A DNA stretch of 64,000 bases from Streptomyces sp. Ncost-T10-10d (GTDB lineage: Bacteria; Actinomycetota; Actinomycetes; Streptomycetales; Streptomycetaceae): contig NZ_FMDF01000224.1 of assembly GCF_900091955.1 (NCBI RefSeq), forward strand, positions 62,001 through 126,000, written 5' to 3'. Below the pieces are notes generated by a model. It ran no database searches, had not been told where the DNA came from, and saw nothing but the letters and a program-made list of their open reading frames with translations. The position numbers were made by a program, and so were the translations under genes. Positions 26,579 to 35,411 of the stretch are shown here, piece after piece (the stretch's first letter is position 1; every line of letters begins with the position of its first letter).

Positions 26579-27690
26579 AGAAGATCGACAAGGAGCGGCT
26601 GCTCCTGGGGATCGCGGCCCCCGTACTCGCGATCGTGGTCGCCTTCCTGGTGACCGCACTCGTGCTGGCCACCACCGGCAAGGAGCCGTTCAGCGCCTTC
26701 GGCATCATGTTCGACTACGGGATGAAGTCGGACAGCCAGGTCTACATCCTGAACAAGGCGACGACGTACTACCTCGCAGGTCTCGCGGTGGCCGTCGGCT
26801 TCCGGATGAACCTCTTCAACATCGGCGTCGACGGCCAGTACCGCCTCGCCGCCTTCTTCGCCGCCGCGGTCGGCGGCGCGCTGACCCTGCCCGGCGCCCT
26901 GCAGATCCCGCTGATCATCCTCACCGCGATGATCGTCGGCGCGATGTGGGCCGGTATCGCCGGCGTCCTCAAGGTCACCCGGGGCGTCAGCGAGGTCGTC
27001 TCGACGATCATGCTGAACGCCATCGCGACGGCCATCATCGGCTACCTGCTCCAGCAGGGCCGCCTCGGCCACCTCGACGAGGCCGGCACGAAGATCTCCA
27101 CCAAGCCGCTCCCGGAGTCCTCGCACTTCTTCGAGTTCCCGACCACCCCGACGCCCGTCTGGGGCTTCATCGTGGTCGCGGTCGTCGCGGGCATCGCCTA
27201 CTGGTTCGCGCTCTCGCGCACGCGGTTCGGCTTCGACCTGCGCACCGTCGGCCAGTCCGGCTCCGCGGCCGAGGCCAGCGGTGTCGACGTGAAGAAGATG
27301 GTCGTCACCTCGATGCTGATCTCCGGTGCCGTGGCCGGTCTGGTCGGTATGCCGACCCTCCTCAACGACAGCTTCGAGTACAGCGGCGACTTCCCGGTCG
27401 GCATCGGCTTCACCGGTATCGCCATCGCCCTCCTCGGCCGCAACCACCCCATCGGCATCGCGCTCGGCGCACTGCTCTGGGGCTTCCTCGAGCGCGGCAC
27501 CGGCAAGCTCGAATTCGAGGGGTACGACAAGGAGATCGTCGGCGTGATCCAGGGCGTCATCGTCCTGTGCGTCGTCATCGCCTATGAAGTCGTCCGCCGC
27601 TACGGACTCAAGCGCCAGCAGAGCAAGGTCGGCGCGGAACTCGCCGCACAGGCCGCCCGTAACTCCGACCAGCAGGAGGTGTCGGCGTGA
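26575..27690 (+). CDS. Nucleoside ABC transporter permease (first subunit)
   Basis: 371 residues, about ten transmembrane helices, overlapping the ATPase stop by 4 nt (ATGA). VGFRMNLFNIGVDGQYRLAAFF and GIAGVLKVTRGVSEVVSTIMLN are the characteristic blocks of the BPD_transp_2 (LivM/RbsC-like) family in its nucleoside branch; the second contains the EVVSTIMLN coupling region that docks onto the ATPase. It should form the pore as a heterodimer with the next gene product. The C-terminal tail after YEVVRRYGLKRQ is cytoplasmic and charged. Confidence 0.92.
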   Translation: MKKIDKERLLLGIAAPVLAIVVAFLVTALVLATTGKEPFSAFGIMFDYGMKSDSQVYILNKATTYYLAGLAVAVGFRMNLFNIGVDGQYRLAAFFAAAVGGALTLPGALQIPLIILTAMIVGAMWAGIAGVLKVTRGVSEVVSTIMLNAIATAIIGYLLQQGRLGHLDEAGTKISTKPLPESSHFFEFPTTPTPVWGFIVVAVVAGIAYWFALSRTRFGFDLRTVGQSGSAAEASGVDVKKMVVTSMLISGAVAGLVGMPTLLNDSFEYSGDFPVGIGFTGIAIALLGRNHPIGIALGALLWGFLERGTGKLEFEGYDKEIVGVIQGVIVLCVVIAYEVVRRYGLKRQQSKVGAELAAQAARNSDQQEVSA

Positions 27691-28976
27691 CCGTCACGGC
27701 GACTTCCACCCCGCCCCCCGCGGCCCCCAAGGTCTCCGGCGGCAAGGGCGGCCGCACCCGCCTCTCCTTCCCCGTCGTCCTGCTGATCGTCGCGGGCGCG
27801 CTGCTCGCGCTGTCCGCGGTGCGCGCCATCACCGGCGCGCAGGACGTCACCTCTGCCGGGCAGATCAGCGCGGCGCTCGCGATGGCCGTGCCGATCGGGC
27901 TCGCCGGTCTCGGCGGCCTGTGGGCCGAGCGGGCCGGTGTGGTCAACATCGGTCTCGAAGGCATGATGATCCTGGGCACCTTCTTCGGCGCCTGGGCCGG
28001 CTGGCAGACCAACCCGTGGCTCGGTGTGCTGGCCGGGGTCATCGGTGGCATGCTCGGCGGGCTGCTGCACGCCGTGGCGACCGTCACCTTCGGCGTCGAC
28101 CACATCATCTCCGGTATCGCCATCAACATCCTGGCGCTCGGGTTCACCACCTACTTCGCCAAGCTCTGGTTCAACACGGGTGAGGCGGCGGCCAAGGGCG
28201 GCAGCCCCAAGCAGTCCCCGCCGGCCGACGACATCACCTCAGTGACGATCCCGGGCCTCTCCGACTGGCTGCACTCCATCGAGAAGCACCACTGGTTCTT
28301 CGTCTCCGACCTGGCCGGCGTCATCGGCGGTCTGGTCACCAATGTGTCGCTGCTGACGATCGTGGCCGTGGCCCTCTTCGCCCTCACGTTCTTCGTGCTG
28401 TGGAAGACCTCGTTCGGGCTGCGGCTGCGCTCCTGCGGCGAGAACCCGGTCGCCGCCGAGTCGCTCGGTGTGAACGTCTACCGCTACAAGTACATCGCGG
28501 TGATCGTCTCCGGCGGCATGGCCGGCCTCGGCGGTGCCTTCCTCTCCCTGGTCACCTCGCACATCTACAACGAGGGTCAGACCGGCGGTCGCGGATACAT
28601 CGGTCTCGCCGCGATGATCTTCGGCAACTGGCGGCCCGGCGGGCTCGCCATGGGCGCCGGCCTGTTCGGCTTCGCCGACGCGCTCCAGCTGCGCAACGGC
28701 GGCGAGTCCGTCCACGCGCTGCTCCTGCTGCTCGTGGTCGTGCTGGCCGCGCTCGCCGCCTGGAAGCTCTACCGCAAGAGCTTCGTCCAGGGTGCGGTCA
28801 GCGCCGTCATCGCCGCCGCCGTGCTGGTCTGGTACCTCGCCACGGACACGGTGCCCACCGAGTTCGTGAGCGCCACCCCGTACATCGTCACGCTGCTCGT
28901 CCTCTCGCTCTCCGCGCAGCGGCTGCGGATGCCGAAGGCGGACGGCATGCGCTACCGCAAGGGCCAGGGCAAGTGA
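27687..28976 (+). CDS. Nucleoside ABC transporter permease (second subunit)
   Basis: 429 residues, starting at a GTG that overlaps the preceding stop (GTGA). About ten to twelve transmembrane segments; LGGLWAERAGVVNIGLEGMMILGTF and FGVDHIISGIAINILALGFTTYF are the family blocks for the second permease of BMP-type nucleoside importers. An extracytoplasmic insertion around residues 175-205 (KGGSPKQSPPADD) separates helices, and the C-terminal third has extra helices compared with minimal family members. It is coupled by another 4-nt overlap to the cytidine deaminase gene, so imported cytidine can be deaminated at once. Confidence 0.92.
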   Translation: MTVTATSTPPPAAPKVSGGKGGRTRLSFPVVLLIVAGALLALSAVRAITGAQDVTSAGQISAALAMAVPIGLAGLGGLWAERAGVVNIGLEGMMILGTFFGAWAGWQTNPWLGVLAGVIGGMLGGLLHAVATVTFGVDHIISGIAINILALGFTTYFAKLWFNTGEAAAKGGSPKQSPPADDITSVTIPGLSDWLHSIEKHHWFFVSDLAGVIGGLVTNVSLLTIVAVALFALTFFVLWKTSFGLRLRSCGENPVAAESLGVNVYRYKYIAVIVSGGMAGLGGAFLSLVTSHIYNEGQTGGRGYIGLAAMIFGNWRPGGLAMGAGLFGFADALQLRNGGESVHALLLLLVVVLAALAAWKLYRKSFVQGAVSAVIAAAVLVWYLATDTVPTEFVSATPYIVTLLVLSLSAQRLRMPKADGMRYRKGQGK

Positions 28977-29371
28977 CGGCCGCCGCGGAGGTCGACTGGG
29001 CGGCGCTGCGGAGCGTCGCACGGTCCGTCATGACACGTGCATACGTTCCCTACTCGCACTACCCGGTCGGTGCGGCGGCACGTGTCGACGACGGGCGTAC
29101 GGTGTCCGGCTGCAACGTCGAGAACGCCTCGTACGGCATCGGGCTGTGCGCCGAGTGCGGCCTGGTCTCCCAGCTCCACGCCACCGGTGGCGGGCGGCTG
29201 ACCCACTTCACCTGTGTGGACGGGGCGGGCGAGATCCTGGTGCCGTGCGGCAGGTGCAGGCAGCTGCTGTACGAGTTCGGCGGACCGGAGCTGATCCTGG
29301 AGACGCCGGACGGCCTGCGCACGCTCGACGAGATGCTGCCGCAGGCGTTCGGACCGCACCATCTGAAGTAG
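28973..29371 (+). CDS. cdd: Cytidine deaminase
   Basis: 132 residues, the usual size of the homotetrameric enzyme. It converts cytidine and deoxycytidine to uridine and deoxyuridine. YSHYPVGAA binds substrate, SGCNVENASYG follows, and the zinc site is Cys59-Ala-Glu61 (CAEC, catalytic Glu61) with Pro91-Cys92-x2-Cys95 (PCGRC). GTG start overlaps the permease stop by 4 nt. A 12-bp-stem terminator follows immediately, so it ends the uptake operon. Confidence 0.94.
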   Translation: MTAAAEVDWAALRSVARSVMTRAYVPYSHYPVGAAARVDDGRTVSGCNVENASYGIGLCAECGLVSQLHATGGGRLTHFTCVDGAGEILVPCGRCRQLLYEFGGPELILETPDGLRTLDEMLPQAFGPHHLK

Positions 29372-29377
29372 AACTGC

Positions 29378-29408
29378 TGTGGCCCTCCCGTCCGTTGGGA
29401 GGGCCACA
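29378..29408 (+). terminator. Hairpin terminator after cdd
   Basis: TGTGGCCCTCCC (29378-29389) pairs perfectly with GGGAGGGCCACA (29397-29408) around a 7-nt loop, seven bases after the cdd stop. Confidence 0.85.
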
Positions 29409-29422
29409 CCCGCATCCACCCT

Positions 29423-29434
29423 CTATGCGCGTAG
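29423..29434. promoter_or_regulatory. Nucleoside-regulon palindrome before deoA
   Basis: CTATGCGCGTAG, 11 of 12 matches to the palindrome. The -10 sequence TAGAGT (29432-29437) starts inside its right half, so a bound protein would cover the promoter. Confidence 0.7.
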
Positions 29435-29483
29435 AGTCATTCGGGACTCTTGCGTACGTACCGGCCGGAAGGACTCCCAGGAC

Positions 29484-30761
29484 ATGGACGCCATCTCCGT
29501 CATCCGCACCAAGCGCGACCGGGGCGAGCTGACCCCCGAACAGATCGACTGGGTCATCGATGCCTACACCCGCGGCGAGGTGGCCGACGAGCAGATGTCC
29601 GCGCTGGCCATGGCGATCCTGCTGAACGGTATGAACCGTACGGAGATCGCCCGCTGGACCGCCGCCATGATCGCCTCCGGCGAGCGGATGAACTTCGACT
29701 CGCTCTCCCGCCCCACCACCGACAAGCACTCCACCGGCGGCGTCGGTGACAAGATCACCCTGCCGCTCGCCCCGCTGGTCGCCGCCTGCGGCGCCGCCGT
29801 GCCGCAGCTCAGCGGCCGCGGACTCGGCCACACCGGCGGCACGCTCGACAAGCTGGAGTCCATCCCCGGCTGGCGCGCCCACCTCTCGAACGCCGAGATG
29901 CTGGCCGTCCTGGACACCACCGGCGCCGTGATCTGCGCCGCCGGTGACGGGCTCGCCCCCGCCGACAAGAAGCTGTACGCGCTCCGCGACGTCACCGGCA
30001 CCGTCGAGGCCATCCCGCTGATCGCCAGCTCGATCATGTCCAAGAAGATCGCCGAGGGCACCGGCGCACTCGTCCTGGACGTCAAGGTCGGCTCGGGTGC
30101 CTTCATGAAGACCATCGAGGACGCCCGCGAGCTGGCCTCCACCATGGTCGCGCTCGGCACCGACAGCGGAGTTCGGACGGTCGCGCTGCTCACCGACATG
30201 GCCACCCCGCTCGGCCTGACCGCGGGCAACGCCCTGGAGGTGCGCGAGTCGGTCGAGGTGCTGGCCGGCGGCGGCCCGAAGGACGTCATCGACCTCACCC
30301 TGGCCCTCGCCCGCGAGATGCTGGACGCGGCCGGGCTCAAGGACGCCGACCCGGAGAAGGCCCTCGCCGACGGCTCCGCGATGGACGTCTGGCGCCGGAT
30401 GATCTCCGCCCAGGGCGGCGACCCGGACGCCACGCTTCCGGTCGCCCGTGAGCAGCACGTCGTGACGGCCCCGTCCGGCGGCGTCCTGACCCGTCTGGAC
30501 GCGTACGACATCGGCGTCGCCGCCTGGCGCCTCGGCGCGGGCCGGGCCCGCAAGGAGGACCCGGTGCAGGCGGGTGCGGGCATCGAGCTGCACGCCAAGC
30601 CCGGTGACACGGTCACGGCCGGACAGCCGCTGCTGACGCTGCACACCGACACCCCGGAGAAGTTCGACTACGCGCTGAAGGCCCTGCCCTCCGCGTACGA
30701 CATCGCCCCGGAGGGCACGGAGTTCACGGCCACCCCCGTGGTGCGGGAACGTATCGCCTGA
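29484..30761 (+). CDS. deoA: Thymidine phosphorylase
   Basis: 425 residues, normal for the dimeric pyrimidine-nucleoside phosphorylases. It cleaves thymidine with phosphate to thymine and deoxyribose 1-phosphate. The phosphate-binding signature TDKHSTGGVGDKITL (about 80-94), SGRGLGHTGGTLDKLESIPG (the family motif, about 113-132) and KKIAEGTGALVLDVKVGSGAFM are present, and the C-terminal domain ends HTDTPEKFDYALKAL. ATG 29484 follows GGAAGGACTCCCAGGAC. Upstream lies a regulated promoter separate from the transporter operon. Its product feeds the deoC pathway encoded 27 kb away. Confidence 0.95.
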   Translation: MDAISVIRTKRDRGELTPEQIDWVIDAYTRGEVADEQMSALAMAILLNGMNRTEIARWTAAMIASGERMNFDSLSRPTTDKHSTGGVGDKITLPLAPLVAACGAAVPQLSGRGLGHTGGTLDKLESIPGWRAHLSNAEMLAVLDTTGAVICAAGDGLAPADKKLYALRDVTGTVEAIPLIASSIMSKKIAEGTGALVLDVKVGSGAFMKTIEDARELASTMVALGTDSGVRTVALLTDMATPLGLTAGNALEVRESVEVLAGGGPKDVIDLTLALAREMLDAAGLKDADPEKALADGSAMDVWRRMISAQGGDPDATLPVAREQHVVTAPSGGVLTRLDAYDIGVAAWRLGAGRARKEDPVQAGAGIELHAKPGDTVTAGQPLLTLHTDTPEKFDYALKALPSAYDIAPEGTEFTATPVVRERIA

Positions 30762-30783
30762 CCTGCGGCTTACTCGTACGGGT

Positions 30784-30817
30784 GAACGGGATCGGTGGAC
30801 TGCCGCCGGTCCCGTTC
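30784..30817 (+). terminator. Hairpin terminator after deoA
   Basis: GAACGGGA (30784-30791) pairs with TCCCGTTC (30810-30817). The rest of 30818-31020 shows no convincing gene. Confidence 0.7.
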
Positions 30818-31020
30818 GGCATGCCGGACCCGGTGACGCACCGACAGGGGAGGGACCGCCATGGGCGCACTCACCGTCGATCCCGAGCCGGGCAGTGGCC
30901 AGGAGTGGGGCGACCTCGTCCGGATCCGGGAGGAGACGGACGCACCCGAGAGAGCGGCCCGCGGGGGCGGAGGAATCCGTCCCGGCGGGCCGCCGTCGTG
31001 CGGTCGGGGTGGCTATGCGC

Positions 31021-34000
31021 TCACTTGCCGAAGTACGCGTTGTAGATCGACACCGACGACTTGTTGCCCTTCTTGTCTGTGACATCGGCCCGGTAGGAGA
31101 TGGACTTCCCCTTGGCCGGGTTCTTCACGGAGAGCTTGCCCGCCTTGACCGTGGACTTCTTCCAGGTCTTGCCGGCGTCGTAACTGACGTACACCGTCAA
31201 CGACTTGAGGTTCTTCCCGGCGGCCGCGCCCTGCACCGTCACGGGCACGGAAGCGGTCCGGCCGGCCGTGACCCTGCTGTCCGCGGTGACGTTCGGTGTG
31301 AACCGCACCGTGGAGACCGGCAGCATGGCCGGGCCCGAGGTCCGCTTGGAGCGGAAGGTCCAGCTCGCGTCGATCCGGGTGGAGACCGGGGACAGTGCGG
31401 TGCTGCGCCGCATCGAGGTCGTCAGCCGGTAGTCGGCGGCGGCGGACGGCACGGCGAGGGGGGCCAGGCCCGTCAGCGGGTCCTCGTTCTGGGCGAACTT
31501 CTTGCCGTTGCGGTACAGGACCGTCTTGGCCGAACTGTAGGCGGAATCACCGGGGTTGCCGTGTCCGTCGGCCACCAGCGGCAGCATGCCGACGATGTTG
31601 TCGCCGTCGCGGAGGATGCCGTACTCGGAGCTGACCGCGGGGCCGAACACCGCGGTGTTGACCTTCTTCGTGTAGGACTTGCCCGCCTTGAAGCTCTGCG
31701 GGGCGCCGAGGGAGTACAACGCCTCGGTCACCGGGTAGCCGTCCTCGTCGACTCCGCCGTCCTGGGCGAAGTCGAAGCTCCACGTCGCCTTGTCGGAGGT
31801 GGAGACGTAGGAGGTGACGCTGCCGGGGATCTTGTGGAGGGACGGGGCTGCCCAGCCGCCGTCCCAGCCGGGCAGCGAGCCCGAGGCGGCGACTTCACCG
31901 GTCTTGCCCTTGGCGGGCGAGCCGAGGGAGAGACCGACCTTGGCCAGCTGGCCGGCGGTGTACTTCCGCTCGAAACCGGTGGCCGCCCGGGTCACCGGAC
32001 CGCCGGCCGCGATGTCGTACCGGGTCGAGGTTCCCTTGCTCCAGCTGGCGAGCCAGTGCTGGGAGAGCGATCCGTCGGTCACCTTCGGACCGAAGTGCGC
32101 GGTGTGGAAGTTCTTGTACGTGTCGAGGATCCAGCCGTAGGTGTAGCCGCCGTCATCGGTCGTGAGCTGGAGGTCGGGCGCGGCCAGCAGGGACTTCGTC
32201 CCGGTGGCGGGCACGGTGATGTTCACCGGCTTCGCCTTGCGCGCGTCGAGTGTCACGGTGAGGTTCTTGGTGACGTCCAGCTTCGGCTGCGTCAGCCAGT
32301 CGGTGCCCTTGGCGTAGTCCTCGGGGTCGACGGTGACAGCCCCGTTCAGTATGTAACCACCCTTGGGGAGACGGACCTTGGCCGTGCCGGCGGTGCTGGT
32401 CGGGGAGAGCCACTGGCCGAGCGCCGTTCCCGAGATTCCGTAGAGGTCGGTGTCGGCGAACTCGGCGGGCTTGCCGTCGCGCCCGATCGTCCTGACCGTG
32501 AGGTCGTACGACTCGATCTCGCGCTCGACCGCGGCCGCGGTGCGGACGCTCTGGCCGCCGCCCGTCCCGACGACGTACGCGGAGTAGGTGCCGTCGGCCG
32601 TACCGCCGAGCTTGGTGTTCACGGTCAGCGGCACGTCCGCGGTGCCGCCTGCCGGGATGGTCACCTTGTCGGCGCCGAGGCCGAAGAAGCCGGCCGGGGC
32701 GGGCTTGCCCGCCGGGCCGGTGGCCGTGACCGCGAGGTCGAGGGTGACGTCCGTCGTACCGAGGTTGCGGTACGTCAGCTTCTTGCTGACCGGGGTGTCA
32801 TCGGTGTGCGGCCACTGCTGCACACCGAAGCTCATCGAGACCGGGTCGGCGACGACGGTCTGGGCGATCGCCTTGTCGACGGCGATCCGGCCGGAGCCCT
32901 GCTGGAACGGTGTGTACGCGCCCGGCTTCGTCGAGGCTGTGAGCGCGCCCTTGAGCTCGGCGTACTTCCACTCCGGGTGCTGCTGCTTGAGGAGTGCCGC
33001 GGCGCCCGCGACATGCGGGGTCGCCATCGACGTACCGGAGATCGTCAGATAGCCGGGCGGGTTCTGCCCGACCTCCTGGTCGATGGCGGAGCCGGGCGCG
33101 GCCGCCGCCGTGATGTCCACGCCGGGGGCCGTGACATCGGGCTTGATCGCACCGTCGCCGATGCGCGGGCCACGGCTGGAGAAGTCGGCCAGCTGGTCCT
33201 TGTCGTCGACCGCGCCGACCGTCAGCGCGGCGTCCGCGCTGCCCGGTGAGCCGACCGTCCCGGCCGCGTCGCCCTCGTTGCCCGCCGCGATGGCGAACAG
33301 GACACCCTTGTCGGCCGACAGCTTGTTGACCGCCGCTTCCAGCGGGTCCACCTCGGGGGTGTCGCTGCCGCCGAGGCTCAGGTTGATGATGTCGGCGCCC
33401 TGTGCGACCGCCCACTCCATGCCGCCCAGGATGCCGGCGTCGTCGCCGAAGCCGTCGTCGCCGAGCACCTTGCCCTCGAGCAGCTTGGCGTCCGGGGCGA
33501 CGCCCTTGAACTTCCCGCCCGACTTGGCGCCCGTACCGGCCGCGATCGAGGACACATGTGTGCCGTGCCCGACACGGTCCTTGGTGTCGGGCGACGCGGT
33601 GAAGTTCTTCGTGCCGAGAATCTGGCCCTGGAGGTCGGGGTGGGTGGCGTCCACACCGGTGTCCAGAACGGCGATCTTGACGCCCTTTCCGGTGTATCCG
33701 GCCTTCCAGGCGGTCGGCGCACCGATCTGCGGCACGCTCTTGTCGAGGCTCGCCCTGCGTATGCCGTTCAGCCACACACGGTCGATACCGGCGGCCGTGG
33801 TGCGCTGGGTACCGTGCGAGGGCTTGCTGGTGAGTGCCTGCCAGATGTCCTGGGCGTCGCGCTCCGGTGTGGTCACCGACTCGGCGTCCAGCGACTTCAG
33901 GGCACGGTCGACCCGGGTGGCGCCCGCGTCACGGACCTCCGCCTTCGCGGCCGCCGCCCGGGCGCCCCGGTAGGCGACGATCAGCTTCAGGCCCGCCTTC

Positions 34001-34356
34001 TGGGCCCTGCGGTTCTCCGCACGGTTCAGCTCGGTGACGTCGAACAGCCGGCGGTCCAGCTTTCCGGAGCTGATCAGCCGGTGCGCGTCGGCCGGGACGA
34101 GCAGGGTGTGCCCGTCCCGTATCTGACGCTGCACGGGTATGTGTTCGCGCCCTTCGGCGGGCCGGAAGGTCACGACCCGGCCCTTGGCGTCGACCGTGAC
34201 GCGGTCGCCGGTGATGAGCGTCAGCCGGTGCTGGGACAGGGACTTGGCGCCTGTCGGCCGGGCGGTGTCGGGCTGTGCCACGGCCGGGGTGGTCATCCCG
34301 GCTGCGAGCGCCACGGCGGCCGCCGTGGCGATGGTCGAAACACACGCGCTTCTCAC
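31021..34356 (-). CDS. Large secreted S8 (subtilisin-like) serine peptidase
   Basis: 1111 residues from GTG 34356. Signal peptide at the N-terminus (IATAAAVALAAGMTTPAVAQ). A propeptide-like region (about 25-200) precedes the peptidase domain. The catalytic triad is visible: Asp in AVLDTGVDATHPDL (about 230), His in GHGTHVSSIAAG (about 265), Ser in SGTSMATPHVAG (about 441), with the oxyanion Asn region AIAAGNEGD. The remaining 600 residues are beta-rich accessory domains (fibronectin-like and propeller-like), ending VSIYNAYFGK, and probably bind substrate or the wall. The start is uncertain: GGGGGAG lies 14 nt before it, and an upstream GTG (34410) would add 18 residues across a hairpin. It converges with deoA; no specific partner is evident. 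Confidence 0.9.
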   Translation of the reverse strand: MRSACVSTIATAAAVALAAGMTTPAVAQPDTARPTGAKSLSQHRLTLITGDRVTVDAKGRVVTFRPAEGREHIPVQRQIRDGHTLLVPADAHRLISSGKLDRRLFDVTELNRAENRRAQKAGLKLIVAYRGARAAAAKAEVRDAGATRVDRALKSLDAESVTTPERDAQDIWQALTSKPSHGTQRTTAAGIDRVWLNGIRRASLDKSVPQIGAPTAWKAGYTGKGVKIAVLDTGVDATHPDLQGQILGTKNFTASPDTKDRVGHGTHVSSIAAGTGAKSGGKFKGVAPDAKLLEGKVLGDDGFGDDAGILGGMEWAVAQGADIINLSLGGSDTPEVDPLEAAVNKLSADKGVLFAIAAGNEGDAAGTVGSPGSADAALTVGAVDDKDQLADFSSRGPRIGDGAIKPDVTAPGVDITAAAAPGSAIDQEVGQNPPGYLTISGTSMATPHVAGAAALLKQQHPEWKYAELKGALTASTKPGAYTPFQQGSGRIAVDKAIAQTVVADPVSMSFGVQQWPHTDDTPVSKKLTYRNLGTTDVTLDLAVTATGPAGKPAPAGFFGLGADKVTIPAGGTADVPLTVNTKLGGTADGTYSAYVVGTGGGQSVRTAAAVEREIESYDLTVRTIGRDGKPAEFADTDLYGISGTALGQWLSPTSTAGTAKVRLPKGGYILNGAVTVDPEDYAKGTDWLTQPKLDVTKNLTVTLDARKAKPVNITVPATGTKSLLAAPDLQLTTDDGGYTYGWILDTYKNFHTAHFGPKVTDGSLSQHWLASWSKGTSTRYDIAAGGPVTRAATGFERKYTAGQLAKVGLSLGSPAKGKTGEVAASGSLPGWDGGWAAPSLHKIPGSVTSYVSTSDKATWSFDFAQDGGVDEDGYPVTEALYSLGAPQSFKAGKSYTKKVNTAVFGPAVSSEYGILRDGDNIVGMLPLVADGHGNPGDSAYSSAKTVLYRNGKKFAQNEDPLTGLAPLAVPSAAADYRLTTSMRRSTALSPVSTRIDASWTFRSKRTSGPAMLPVSTVRFTPNVTADSRVTAGRTASVPVTVQGAAAGKNLKSLTVYVSYDAGKTWKKSTVKAGKLSVKNPAKGKSISYRADVTDKKGNKSSVSIYNAYFGK

Positions 34357-34390
34357 GTGTCTGCGCAACTCTCCCCCTGGAGAATCAGGC

Positions 34391-34443
34391 GGCCCCTCTG
34401 AGGGGGCCACTGGTCAGTCGGCACCGATGGGACGCCGGTGCCG
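34391..34443 (-). promoter_or_regulatory. Two hairpins in the probable leader of the S8 peptidase gene
   Basis: GGCCCCTC/GAGGGGGCC (34391-34408) and CGGCACCG/CGGTGCCG (34419-34443) lie just upstream of the chosen start. They may be mRNA structure in the leader. No function is assigned. Confidence 0.3.
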
Positions 34444-34636
34444 ACCGGTTCACGTACCTAGAGGGAAAGTTGAGCGAAAGGGTTCACAAAAATCGCACAG
34501 GTGGCGGGAGTTGACGGAAGTCAGTCGATTGGCGTCCGTACCGGCCGGGTGCCCGAGGGACGGGTGAGGGGCGGGTGGGAACAGCTACTGGGCGGGTACG
34601 GGCGTGCACCGGGCCGGGGGCGTCGGGGAATTGTGG

Positions 34637-35029
34637 ATGCGCACAGCGATGAGTTTCGGCCGCCGCACCGGTCTCCCCGATGTGGAAGCCATGACCCCGA
34701 TCGTTCTCGTCGTCACCGGCCGCGTCACTCGGGCCGCGGTGCCGGGACTCTGCGCCGAGCTGGAGTCGCTGCTGTACGACCCCGAGGGCACCCTCCGCGA
34801 CCCGGGCGCCGGGGTGGACTGCGACGTGGGCGGGGTCGTACAGGCGGACCTGGCCCTGGTCGAGGCGGTGGCGCGGCTGGGGCTCGTCGCACGCCGTGCG
34901 GGCGGCGGACGGCTGCGGCTGCGCAATGTGCCACCCGAACTGCAGCGCCTGCTCGACCTGGTCGGGCTGGCCGATGTGGTGGACGTGGGGGGCGGGACCG
35001 GGGGCGGGGCCGTCGGGAACGGGGCCTGA
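34637..35029 (+). CDS. STAS-domain protein (anti-sigma-factor-antagonist-like)
   Basis: 130 residues from ATG 34637, which has GGGGA 7 nt upstream; an in-frame GTG at 34604 is an alternative. TPIVLVVTGRVTRAAVPGLCAEL, CDVGGVVQADLALVEAVARL, and LRLRNVPPELQRLLDLVGLADVV follow the beta-alpha pattern of STAS domains, which bind anti-sigma kinases. The phosphorylatable position usually reads D-x-S/T; here the corresponding strand CDVGGVVQAD has no Ser or Thr, so classical phospho-regulation is doubtful. The C-terminus is a glycine-rich tail. The gene is monocistronic, facing the sigma-factor operon at 35082-36397. Confidence 0.75.
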   Translation: MRTAMSFGRRTGLPDVEAMTPIVLVVTGRVTRAAVPGLCAELESLLYDPEGTLRDPGAGVDCDVGGVVQADLALVEAVARLGLVARRAGGGRLRLRNVPPELQRLLDLVGLADVVDVGGGTGGGAVGNGA

Positions 35030-35081
35030 AGGGGCGGCGTTTCAGGGAGCACATGCCGCCCGTCCGCCCGCCGCCCGACGT

Positions 35082-35411
35082 TCAGTCCCCGCTCGGGCCC
35101 TCCAGGCTCCTTCCCTCCAACCGTGCGCAGAACCGCACCGAGACTCTGGCCACGCCGCTGTCCGGGACAGCCGTCCCTGTGGGGAAAGGCGACACCGCCG
35201 GGGACAGGCTCGACGCGCGACTGTCGCTGTCGCACTCGTGCCCCGGCTGCGGACCCGGTCCGCCGCCAGGGACGGGATTCGGAGTGCGGGCGGTCGAGGG
35301 CGTGAGCCCGTCGGTGGCGACGGGCTCACCCAGCCACCGGGTCAGTCCCCAGCCGCCCGCCGCGAGCACCACCCAGCCCGCCACCAGCACGTTCCGTACG
35401 CTGCGCCTCAT
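35082..35411 (-). CDS. Small membrane-anchored protein coupled to an ECF sigma factor
   Basis: 109 residues. ATG 35411 overlaps the sigma-factor stop codon by 4 nt (ATGA), which makes a real, co-translated gene likely despite its anonymity. One hydrophobic helix near the start (RNVLVAGWVVLAAGGWGL) is followed by a proline- and glycine-rich region with PNPVPGGGPGPQPG and an extracytoplasmic tail. There is no HxxxCxxC zinc-binding anti-sigma motif. Position suggests it modulates or depends on the sigma factor, but the sequence does not show how. Confidence 0.6.
   Translation of the reverse strand: MRRSVRNVLVAGWVVLAAGGWGLTRWLGEPVATDGLTPSTARTPNPVPGGGPGPQPGHECDSDSRASSLSPAVSPFPTGTAVPDSGVARVSVRFCARLEGRSLEGPSGD

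Noticed and set aside
30861..31082. 73-codon plus-strand frame with a plausible ribosome site after deoA
   Set aside because: It runs into the 3' end of the S8 peptidase gene on the opposite strand, its second half is low-complexity Gly/Arg/Cys, and no domain is recognisable.
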